A DNA stretch of 64,000 bases from Fabrea salina. Taxonomy: Eukaryota; Ciliophora; Heterotrichea; Heterotrichida; Fabreidae. The position numbers and the translations under genes were made by a program. Positions 41,621 to 49,575 of this stretch are shown in pieces (the stretch's first letter is position 1; each line of letters opens with the position of its first letter). Location of the stretch: contig JALIHJ010000008.1 of assembly GCA_022984795.1 (NCBI GenBank), positions 62,001 to 126,000 of the forward strand, in the 5' to 3' direction. The notes beneath the pieces are model-generated. The model made no database searches and was not told where the DNA came from. It saw only the letters and a program-made list of their open reading frames with translations.

Positions 41621-43912
41621 CTAGTTAGTTAAGGAATTCTTAAACCTTCTTTTGACTAAAGCGTAGCGCACAAGCATATCTACAGTCTGAGCAACGAATA
41701 CTTCCAACATAAACAAATAAATACTGCTTGCTGCCCAGTAACCACTCCACTCGTGGCAGAACTCATTGCAGAGCAAAATAGTTCCAAGGATGCTGAGCAA
41801 GCACATTACACAGGACACCGCTCCTCCAAGTACCTTGAAAAACACTTTGTTGGAAGTAAAGCACAGAACTAAAACTACTTCTAAAACCACCCCTACTAAC
41901 AAAGCTACTAAGGAGTAACCTAGGTACTTTCCTTCGTAGTCTTCTAAGATACTTGAAGTTGACTTTTCAGTTCCTTCTTCAACGTCTTCTAATGAGTAAA
42001 ACACCACTCCGCACACCAAAGTCTCAAACAACAAAACACTCATCAAAGTGTAAAGACGAATAATTCTGGGAAAGTCGTTTCTGGACCTAAAAAGTCCAAA
42101 AGTAAGGTGCCCAGAAAGTAAACTCGGAACAGGAGGAGGCACTGGAGATGTTGGGGACACTGGAGAAGCAGGAGAAGCAACTCCTACTGCGTAGTCCCTG
42201 CTTTCTTTTTCTTCTTCTATTGGAGTTGGGTTTTCTTCAGTTGGTGACTGCGGGTCTGTGAAGAAGTTCCTTTCGGTGTACTTAACTGTAGGAGAAGCTG
42301 GTTCTTGGAAGTATTGTAACTTAGATTTGTCAGCCAAATAAAGAATGGGAAAGCCCAAAATGCCTACCAGCAGTAAGATCCCCATAACATAAATAGGAGC
42401 TAAGTTTATCCCGCACTCTGGAGTGGGCTCTTCAACTGGTTGGTAGTCTGTGTCTTTTTTGGCTTTTGTAGTTTCGGAGCACTTGCCTGCCAGTAACTCA
42501 AAGCCTTCTTGGCAGTCGCACTGGTCTTTTTCTGGAATAAACTCAGTTCCTTCTACACAAGCACAAGTAAGGTCAGACTGCAAAAGGGCGTTAGGCTTGC
42601 AATCAGCACAAACTGAAGGATTGTACATATCACAAGCTAAGCACAGGTCATCGCACTGCACTGCTTTAGGAGGTTCTTCTTCCTGACAGTTGCCCTCTTT
42701 CAAAGAATGCCCTCTTAAGCACTCACATTTGTCTGATTCGGAGTTGTATTTGGAGTTTTCTTTGCACTTGCACTCTCCGTACTCCATGTAGGCACCTTCT
42801 TTACAAGCAATGCAGACCTCAGAATCTACACTGTGCTCTGAACAGAGTTGGTCTACTTCTGAGGTTCTTTTTTCTATACAGGTTCCTTCTTTTGAGGCGG
42901 TGTATTGTGGTTTGCACTGGCACTCACCAGCATTGAACTCTGAGTTTTCAGTGCACTTGCAGGACCCGTCAGCTTGGAGTTCTGCGAAACTCACACAGGC
43001 ACTGCACCTTTCTGGGTTTTCAGGGTCGCAGTCAGAACACAAGCTAGGACATTCTACTGTTTGTTGGGTTGTGCATACTCCGTTTTGCAAAGAATAGCCT
43101 TGCTTGCACACACACTGGTCATTTTGGGAGCTGAACTCTGAGTTTTCAATGCACTGGCAGGAACCCTCCACCAGTTCAGCATTGGGCTTGCACTCACTGC
43201 AGAGTTCAGGATCTGACTTACTGCAAGCACTGCAGATTTGGCTGCACTTTGCAGTTTCTGGTGTGGTTTCTCGGGACTCCACAACGCAGTTACCTTCTAT
43301 GAATTCGTAACCTTCAATACACTCGCACTTGTCTTGGTCATTGTTGAACTCTGAGTTTTCTTTGCACTTGCAAGAAAAGTCGCTTTGTAGTTCAGCGTGG
43401 GTTTTGCATACGCTGCATTCAGACTTTTTATTTGGATTGCAGACTAGACACAACAGGTCGCATTCCTCTTGAGGAGAAGGCACACAAAGGTTGCCCACTA
43501 AAGAGTAACCCTTGTTGCAAGTGCACTTTTCAGAAACAAAAGAGGCATTTTGAGGGCACTCACAAGTGTTTTGGGAAGTTAGGATCGCACCTTCTTTGCA
43601 CAAGAAACAGTACTCAGAGTTTTGGGAAGAACAAACTTCACACAAGTCACTGCAATTCTGGGAGGGACTCTTTTCAGTACAGAAACCGTTTGAGAACTCG
43701 TAGCCTAAGTCACACTCGCACTTATCTTTTTCTGGGTTGAAACTGGCGTTAGGTATACATGAGCATGTGTGGTTGCTCTGCATAACTGCGTTTGGTTTGC
43801 ATGCTTTGCAGTAAGCAGAGTCTTCTTTTGAGCATGCAAGGCAAAGTTGATCGCACTCTAGTCCTCCAACTAGGCCACTCAGTATAAAACCTAAAAGGAG
43901 TAGTTTTTTCAT
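41621..43912 (-). CDS. Seven-repeat cysteine-rich membrane protein
   Basis: 763 aa. A signal peptide (MKKLLLLGFILSGLVGG) is followed by seven tandem ~65-residue cysteine-rich units (C-xx-LC-xx-C...C-x2-C-K...C-x-C..NSEF...C-x-C..GY...C), residues ~20-480. A membrane span follows at ~500-522, then a Pro/Ser/Glu cytoplasmic stretch (PVSPTSPVPPPVPS) and four more spans near the C-terminus after a SRNDFPRIIRLY motif that recalls polycystin-1-type sequences. Probably a surface receptor or adhesion protein. It heads a cluster with the two larger cysteine-rich proteins. Confidence 0.75.
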   Translation of the reverse strand: MKKLLLLGFILSGLVGGLECDQLCLACSKEDSAYCKACKPNAVMQSNHTCSCIPNASFNPEKDKCECDLGYEFSNGFCTEKSPSQNCSDLCEVCSSQNSEYCFLCKEGAILTSQNTCECPQNASFVSEKCTCNKGYSLVGNLCVPSPQEECDLLCLVCNPNKKSECSVCKTHAELQSDFSCKCKENSEFNNDQDKCECIEGYEFIEGNCVVESRETTPETAKCSQICSACSKSDPELCSECKPNAELVEGSCQCIENSEFSSQNDQCVCKQGYSLQNGVCTTQQTVECPSLCSDCDPENPERCSACVSFAELQADGSCKCTENSEFNAGECQCKPQYTASKEGTCIEKRTSEVDQLCSEHSVDSEVCIACKEGAYMEYGECKCKENSKYNSESDKCECLRGHSLKEGNCQEEEPPKAVQCDDLCLACDMYNPSVCADCKPNALLQSDLTCACVEGTEFIPEKDQCDCQEGFELLAGKCSETTKAKKDTDYQPVEEPTPECGINLAPIYVMGILLLVGILGFPILYLADKSKLQYFQEPASPTVKYTERNFFTDPQSPTEENPTPIEEEKESRDYAVGVASPASPVSPTSPVPPPVPSLLSGHLTFGLFRSRNDFPRIIRLYTLMSVLLFETLVCGVVFYSLEDVEEGTEKSTSSILEDYEGKYLGYSLVALLVGVVLEVVLVLCFTSNKVFFKVLGGAVSCVMCLLSILGTILLCNEFCHEWSGYWAASSIYLFMLEVFVAQTVDMLVRYALVKRRFKNSLTN
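42470..43855 (-). repeat. Seven tandem ~190-bp coding repeats
   Basis: The cysteine-rich units of the 763-aa protein. Six share the full cysteine pattern. The sixth in protein order starts VDQLCSEH, so two early cysteines of the unit are replaced. Copies are well diverged at the DNA level, so the array is old. Confidence 0.75.
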
Positions 43913-43959
43913 ATTTATGAGATGTGAAACTTATTTACTACTTATCAGTGTAGGCTAGT

Positions 43960-46900
43960 TTAAAGTTGGTTTCTTTTCCTTCTGAAAAAAGCTAATTGGG
44001 GTATTTCGTAAACAGTGTTGCTTTGGTTGTTGTCGTTTAGCTCAACTACTTCTGAAATCAATTCGGAACTTGGTTGGACTCTAGTGGTGGTGCACTTTTC
44101 TTTGAGGAACTCGTATATCACCACTCCAAGGGTTACAATAGACCCTAGTGACTGAACTAATATAAGCCCCATTGTAATGTAAAATATTATGCTTTCAATT
44201 AGTTGGTTGTAGTCAGTGACTTCAGTTTGTAAAAAATAACTCACTGCAAGGAATATGAAGCTCACTCCTACTTCAACTATACTGTTGATAACTTGCATTG
44301 TGACTTCGTTGTAAGGTTTAACAACTATTAAAAACACTGCATAACTCAGCATGCACACAAAATTCACAACTGCTTGGATCACTGGGAACTCTCCTAACAG
44401 CACTAAACTTACTGCAAAAATCAGTCTTTTAAGTAAGAACACCACGTAAGAGTACTTGCAAAGAGTGCTTCCGTCAGCTTTAAATTCGTAGAAAAAGGAC
44501 CCATAGATTCTGTAAAAAGCAGACTCCTCGGATAGCCTTCTGATTTCCACAGCTTTTCGTCTGCAAAACCTAACAATCAAAGGAGGAGTTACTAAAAGTG
44601 ACACTCCACAGATACAAGCCAAAACGTAACTGATAATCGGAATGTAGTCAACAGAAGGCAAGGAAGTCAACTGGATTATAACTGCAAGTGCAAGGTCGAA
44701 GTAACACTGGATCCAGTATCTGATGAAAACTCCATACCTGTACTCTCCTAGCATTTTCTTAAACTTGTTTCTGACTTTTTCATATTTGCACTTAGAAAAC
44801 ACCCAAACAACTGGATACAGCAGAGTCACCAAAAAGAAAGCAGACAAGGCTTGTCCTGCATTCAGCAAAAACAAGTTAGACTTGAGTCCGTATTTTTTTG
44901 CAGCTAAGCTTGTGCTCATGCCTAAGTCAGGGTCGATAAAGTACTCAAAAACATTGGGCAGGGGATTGATGCTTCCAAAACCCTTAAAGAGTCCAGTGAC
45001 TTTAGGAGGAAGGTTGTTGTTTGTCATAGGAATGTAACTCAGTATTTGCACTGTGTTTAAAATAGCCCAGAGTCCTGCTGGGTTAGGGGTCACTATGCTT
45101 GAGCTCGCTCCGGCACTAACTGCTCCCCCAGCAACTGTTGCTGCGGTTGCAGCTGCTGCTTCCATAAGTATTTGAGCAGGGCTGTATAGAGAGAGACTGC
45201 CTTTAATGGGCTCTGGGTGAAGAACTAGCTCCGAAACACTCATAATTCCCAAAGGATTTCTGAACTTTAGAGTCATTTCTTCTCCTTCACTCACAAACCC
45301 CTTAAACTTCATTTCAATCTTGTATTCACTTGAAGAGGTTTTTTCTACTGAAAATTCGTAGTTTATGGTTTGGTTTTTGAGAGAAACTTGGAAGTCGCTT
45401 TTGGAAAGGTCTTTTTGTAGGCTATCTGTAAAGGAAACAGTTACTTCGTTGTCGCCGTTAACTGAGATGGAGGCATAAAAGTAGTCTCTTTGGCACACAG
45501 TTTGGTTTACAAAGAAGGGAAACTCGCACACACAAGTTGAATTGCTGTTGAGGTAAGCATTTTCTATGCAGGAAGTACACACTTCTAAGCTTTCACAGGT
45601 TTCACACATGTCATTGCACTCCAAACAGTCTTCTTCTTCTAAGTAAGTGCCGTCTTCGCAGGGTCCACAAGTTCCGTCTTCATGCAAGTAAGTTTCTTCA
45701 CAAGACAAACAATCAGTTTCAAGCGGTCCAGAACAAGTTTCGCATGAAGAGTGGCACTTATTGCAGTTAGCAACTGAAGGAGAGTTGCAGTTTGGACTGC
45801 ACGCTAAGTAGGTGCCAGCTGGACAGGTGCAAGTGTTGTTGGTTATCACTGAGTTGCCTGGACACACACAGTTGCCTTCAGGGTTGATGTAAGAGTCACT
45901 TACTTCACACTGCACACAGTCTATTTGGGGAGGAGAACACTGAGAACACTCCACTCCACACTTATTGCAGTTGATTCCTTCGGGGTCGGAGTTGTAGAAT
46001 CCAGAGGCACACAAGCACTTCTTTTCGTACACAGTTCTGTAAAGGTCTCCAGAGCAAGCAATGCAGTTTAACTCCAGTCTGTCCAGCCCAAAGTCCCGAA
46101 TGCAGTCACAGGGGGGATTACCTGCGTTTTCTTTGCACTCAATGCAGTCACTTTCTTCAAAGCCTTCACAGTCCTTACATATGCTTTTGGCACATAAGTT
46201 GCAGGTAGATTCTTTTACACACCCATGAATGCAGGACTCATCACAGGGTTGGCAGTTTTCGCCGTCAGAGTACTCAGTTATTGAGCAGTCAGACAAGCAT
46301 TTTTTGGAGTTGTCTAAAGGACAGATGCTGCAGCCCTTGCAGCCTGATATTTCTAAAAGGGTGCGAGGGTCTTTATAGGAGTTGTAGACTCTTACTTCCC
46401 AAATAAAGCCCTTGAAGAAGTTTCCTAGGGTAGTGGAATTCAGGTACTCTGCTCCTAGTGTGAAGTGGAAGCTTGTTTGGAGGTCGTGGAACCAGTCAGT
46501 GCCTGAACTTTCTAGGAGAACTTCAACTCCATTGATGTAGATAAACACCAATGCTTCAGGAGCTGTGGAGTTTAAGTAAGTGCCTACAACTAAAGCATTC
46601 CATCCTTCTTCCAGGGGTTCTGGTGCAGTGGAGTTCTTAATGTCCATTTCAAAGTTGAGTCTGCCTGAAGTTACTCCTAGTTTAAGTTTGGTGTTTGCAG
46701 TAGTGTCTTGTTTACTCAAAAGAGTGCCATGGTCTTCAAGGGGTTTTGCCCACACTGAAAGGGTGAACCAAGGACCCATCAGCAATGAGGGAGAAGGCAA
46801 GTGCATGAAAGATGAGTTTGTAAAGTAGTAACCTCTGTCCTTAGAAGGCAAAGGGTCAGTTGCATCAAACTGGAGGTAAAATGAGTTATCTGCACCTGTT

Positions 46901-49050
46901 TGCACTGGAATGTTAGACTGGGTGTCATTGACAATGTCCAGAATCTTGTTGAGTTTAAGGTAAAAAGCAAAGTGTTCATTCAGTTCACAGGTTCTGTTAG
47001 TGGAGTTGGCTGTAAACCCAGAAGGACAGAAAGGGTGGCAAACTTCTTGAATCAAAAAGTAGTTTTCAGAGCAGTAAGTGCAACTTGTAAAGTTAGTTGA
47101 AGTGCACCGGTCACAGTTATCAGTGCATGGTTTGCATACGTCTGCGTCCTTAAAGTAGCCCACATTGCAAGTGCAGTTAGAAGTATCAGAAGCATTTGGA
47201 ACGCACGAACTACAAGTGCCATCAGCAAAACTAGTACACTCACCACACAAGTCATCAAAACAAGGGTTGCAGTCAGTGCTTCTTACACACCCTTCATTAC
47301 AGTCGTCTTTGCATGCCTGACAACCACCAGAGTCATCCTGGTATTGCTCGAGTTCACAGGTTGAGAAGCAATCAGTTTTGTTACCTGAAATGCAGTACTC
47401 GGAGGAGTAGTTAGTAACTTCTTTTTGAAACAGTTTCAGTGAGTAAAGAAAGAAATTGCCTCCCTTACCTACAATGATAGTGCTATCTGGAACTAAAAGG
47501 ATCAGACTTTCCTTAGTTTCTGAAGTCTGTAAAGAATTGTCGATATAAAGACTAATTTTAGTTCCGACTGTGTAGTCAAACTTGGAAGTAAAGGCAATGT
47601 GATACCAAGTATTGTTGCTCATAGAAATATTCACTGAAGAAACAAAGTAGTTCTCAAAAGGATCCTCCAACTTTACTTGAACTTCTGAGTCTGTGATGTT
47701 TAGAAAGTCACCTTTGCTAAGGATGCTTCCCGAGGTAATAGGCATGACCCACACAGCTACTGAAAAATTAGCGTTCAAGTTAAGGTTGCTTGTAGACTCT
47801 AAGTACGTCTCGTTAGTGAAGTAGTAACCCCTTAACTTAAGAGGAATAGGGTCATCACTCTCAGGGCTATTGTAAGGGTAGTAAGTGCTGGAGTCAGAGC
47901 CACTCTTGAAATGACTAAGCTCAAATGGGAACTTAGAAAAATCTTCTTCAAAAGAAGCTTCTGGACTAGTGCTGGGGCAACTGAATCCTGAAGGACAAGC
48001 TTTCATGCATATTCCTTCTACATAGGTTCTTCCAGTTGCACAGGAGTCTGATTCGCAAAGCCAAGGAAATGAGGAGCACACGGAACAGTAAGTAGCACAA
48101 GGAATGCAATCTGGAATACTACAACTCCCTGAAGAATCAGAGCAGGAGCCTCCACTAACTACCTGGTTCACACCGCAAGTAGATAAAGCGCCGTAGTTAT
48201 CACTAGGAATCCCATCAGAGTTTCTGAACTCTAGTCTGTATAGGAACCCCACAAAACTGTCACCAGAACTTGATTTCCCGAATTTCCAGGATAAGTTATT
48301 TGACTCAATTCGACTGAACACGTAATGGTGGTATGTGTAAGAGTATTGATGACCATCTAGAAATGAATATACATAAGAATCCATTCTCCCAGACGTTATA
48401 ATCATTTGCATTCTGAAACTCACTTTCCTCCACACAGAATACTGAATAGGATGAACATATCTGGAGTGAGATGCATGGTAACTTGGTTGATTGAAGTAAG
48501 CATAGTAAAGATTATATTGGAAGTACCAATAACTTGGAGTATTATATATCCTTAAGTAGGTTAAACTACTATCAGAAAGCCCGAGTAATTCACCATGCTT
48601 AATGGGGTTAACCCAGAAAGTGATTGAATAATCTACTCCAGGAATGTAAGTTAGTGTGCTTTGTAACCTAGACATTCTGTCGAAATAGAATCCTCTCTGA
48701 GCAGCAGGAACAGGGGACTCTCTGCTTGGATTTTGGAATTCTATATTGCCGGGGGTCGAAAAATGCCCTACAGAATTTCCAGCGGCGTCAGTTATTTCAA
48801 ACAGTTTCAGGTCGAATAATGATCTGCTTCCTGGTTCGCAAACGCATTCAGTACTGCCTTGGTTTTCTGAATGCTGTTTGGAAGAACTAGAGCAATGAGT
48901 GGGACAGTGGGGCAAGCAAACATAGTTCATCCACGTAGTTGCGGAATCACAATGATAGCACAGGCTGTATTGATTGGGTGTTATGCAGTTAGGGATTCCT
49001 GAATGAGCAATTGAAAAGATCAGGGTAGTAATGACCAAAATTCTAGCCAT
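43960..49050 (-). CDS. Large LamG/cysteine-rich receptor with TRP-like membrane domain (paralogue A)
   Basis: 1696 aa. Signal peptide at 1-17. Three concanavalin/LamG-like domains each hold a RGYYF or RGFYF strand: ~100-295, ~385-555 and ~705-905. Furin-type cysteine-rich blocks separate them and continue to ~1190. A beta domain at ~1195-1290 is followed by an Ala/Gly-rich segment and about eight to nine membrane spans at ~1305-1650. Within these, YSYVVFLLKRLIFAVSLVLLG..IVVKPYN resembles the fungal TRP/FLC channel-like domain. The cytoplasmic tail is short and ends RRKRNQL. Likely a surface sensor or adhesion receptor; channel activity is only a possibility. Confidence 0.8.
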   Translation of the reverse strand: MARILVITTLIFSIAHSGIPNCITPNQYSLCYHCDSATTWMNYVCLPHCPTHCSSSSKQHSENQGSTECVCEPGSRSLFDLKLFEITDAAGNSVGHFSTPGNIEFQNPSRESPVPAAQRGFYFDRMSRLQSTLTYIPGVDYSITFWVNPIKHGELLGLSDSSLTYLRIYNTPSYWYFQYNLYYAYFNQPSYHASHSRYVHPIQYSVWRKVSFRMQMIITSGRMDSYVYSFLDGHQYSYTYHHYVFSRIESNNLSWKFGKSSSGDSFVGFLYRLEFRNSDGIPSDNYGALSTCGVNQVVSGGSCSDSSGSCSIPDCIPCATYCSVCSSFPWLCESDSCATGRTYVEGICMKACPSGFSCPSTSPEASFEEDFSKFPFELSHFKSGSDSSTYYPYNSPESDDPIPLKLRGYYFTNETYLESTSNLNLNANFSVAVWVMPITSGSILSKGDFLNITDSEVQVKLEDPFENYFVSSVNISMSNNTWYHIAFTSKFDYTVGTKISLYIDNSLQTSETKESLILLVPDSTIIVGKGGNFFLYSLKLFQKEVTNYSSEYCISGNKTDCFSTCELEQYQDDSGGCQACKDDCNEGCVRSTDCNPCFDDLCGECTSFADGTCSSCVPNASDTSNCTCNVGYFKDADVCKPCTDNCDRCTSTNFTSCTYCSENYFLIQEVCHPFCPSGFTANSTNRTCELNEHFAFYLKLNKILDIVNDTQSNIPVQTGADNSFYLQFDATDPLPSKDRGYYFTNSSFMHLPSPSLLMGPWFTLSVWAKPLEDHGTLLSKQDTTANTKLKLGVTSGRLNFEMDIKNSTAPEPLEEGWNALVVGTYLNSTAPEALVFIYINGVEVLLESSGTDWFHDLQTSFHFTLGAEYLNSTTLGNFFKGFIWEVRVYNSYKDPRTLLEISGCKGCSICPLDNSKKCLSDCSITEYSDGENCQPCDESCIHGCVKESTCNLCAKSICKDCEGFEESDCIECKENAGNPPCDCIRDFGLDRLELNCIACSGDLYRTVYEKKCLCASGFYNSDPEGINCNKCGVECSQCSPPQIDCVQCEVSDSYINPEGNCVCPGNSVITNNTCTCPAGTYLACSPNCNSPSVANCNKCHSSCETCSGPLETDCLSCEETYLHEDGTCGPCEDGTYLEEEDCLECNDMCETCESLEVCTSCIENAYLNSNSTCVCEFPFFVNQTVCQRDYFYASISVNGDNEVTVSFTDSLQKDLSKSDFQVSLKNQTINYEFSVEKTSSSEYKIEMKFKGFVSEGEEMTLKFRNPLGIMSVSELVLHPEPIKGSLSLYSPAQILMEAAAATAATVAGGAVSAGASSSIVTPNPAGLWAILNTVQILSYIPMTNNNLPPKVTGLFKGFGSINPLPNVFEYFIDPDLGMSTSLAAKKYGLKSNLFLLNAGQALSAFFLVTLLYPVVWVFSKCKYEKVRNKFKKMLGEYRYGVFIRYWIQCYFDLALAVIIQLTSLPSVDYIPIISYVLACICGVSLLVTPPLIVRFCRRKAVEIRRLSEESAFYRIYGSFFYEFKADGSTLCKYSYVVFLLKRLIFAVSLVLLGEFPVIQAVVNFVCMLSYAVFLIVVKPYNEVTMQVINSIVEVGVSFIFLAVSYFLQTEVTDYNQLIESIIFYITMGLILVQSLGSIVTLGVVIYEFLKEKCTTTRVQPSSELISEVVELNDNNQSNTVYEIPQLAFFRRKRNQL

Positions 49051-49092
49051 AATTATAAGAATTCATCCACAAATAAGCATATTTCTTAGTTT

Positions 49093-49107
49093 AGTAACTT
49101 ACTGAGT
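49093..49107. repeat. Target-site duplication, left copy (LINE 1)
   Basis: AGTAACTTACTGAGT, repeated exactly at 49431-49445 on the other side of the 323-bp insertion. Confidence 0.88.
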
Positions 49108-49430
49108 CGGCGATCCACAGATGGAGGGCAGGACACAGCGACGCAAGAAGCACACGCTTCATCAGACACATGGAACCAGACCCCAACTGCACATGGTGCA
49201 GACGAGAGGAAACAGTCGAACACATCCTAGAACACTGCCCAAAAAACAGCATTCCAAGGGAAAAACTCAGGAAAATCGCAAGAAAACTCTTCAAACCAAG
49301 GGAATCACTCATCTACCACCTAACACTAGAGTCGGACAAACTAGTGACAACCCAACCAAAAAACTTCCCAAGACACGAAGCAGAGGCCTAGACGGCTTAC
49401 AACAATTCCAATAAATAAATAAATAAATAA
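49108..49430 (+). mobile_element. 5'-truncated LINE (non-LTR retrotransposon) remnant
   Basis: 323 bp flanked by a 15-bp duplication. It keeps the last ~95 codons of the reverse-transcriptase ORF (frame to the TAG at 49389-49391): SAIHRWRAGHSDARS..RFIRH, then a C-x2-C-x7-H-x4-C knuckle (CTWCRREETVEHILEHC), the usual end of many non-LTR ORFs. After the stop come ~25 nt of 3' UTR and an (ATAA)n tail, as in elements that end in simple repeats and not poly(A). Truncated at the 5' end by target-primed reverse transcription, so it cannot move itself. Confidence 0.85.
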
Positions 49431-49469
49431 AGTAACTTACTGAGTTTTAATGTGTATATTTGACTATTT

Positions 49470-49483
49470 ACCTAATAATTTAT
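49470..49483. repeat. Target-site duplication, left copy (LINE 2)
   Basis: ACCTAATAATTTAT, repeated at 49562-49575. The right copy touches the start codon of the next gene. The exact left boundary is blurred by the TTTA tail. Confidence 0.8.
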
Positions 49484-49561
49484 TTATTTATTTATTGGAA
49501 TTGTTGTAAGCCGTCTAGGCCTCTGCTTCGTGTCTTGGGTAGTTTTTTGGTTGGGTTGTCA
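49484..49561 (-). mobile_element. Second, shorter LINE 3' end, inverted
   Basis: About 78 bp on the minus strand, from the (TTTA)n tail to TTGTCA. It contains only the last ~60 bp of unique element sequence, nearly identical to the same part of the neighbouring copy. It has its own 14-bp target-site duplication, so it is an independent insertion. Confidence 0.82.
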
Positions 49562-49575
49562 ACCTAATAATTTAT

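Larger units (their letters stand above)
49345..49561. repeat. Inverted repeat formed by two LINE 3' ends
   Basis: Arms 49345-49426 and 49484-49561 are reverse complements of each other, with one clear mismatch in about 65 unique bases (CTTCCC against CTACCC) plus the simple-repeat tails. They could form a hairpin around a ~57-bp spacer. Confidence 0.8.

Noticed and set aside
49121-49414. 97-codon frame in the LINE fragment as a gene
   Set aside because: It is out of frame with the recognisable RT-end/CCHC knuckle frame.
49345-49561. Twin priming (one LINE insertion with an inverted part)
   Set aside because: Each fragment has its own target-site duplication and its own 3' tail, so two insertions are needed.
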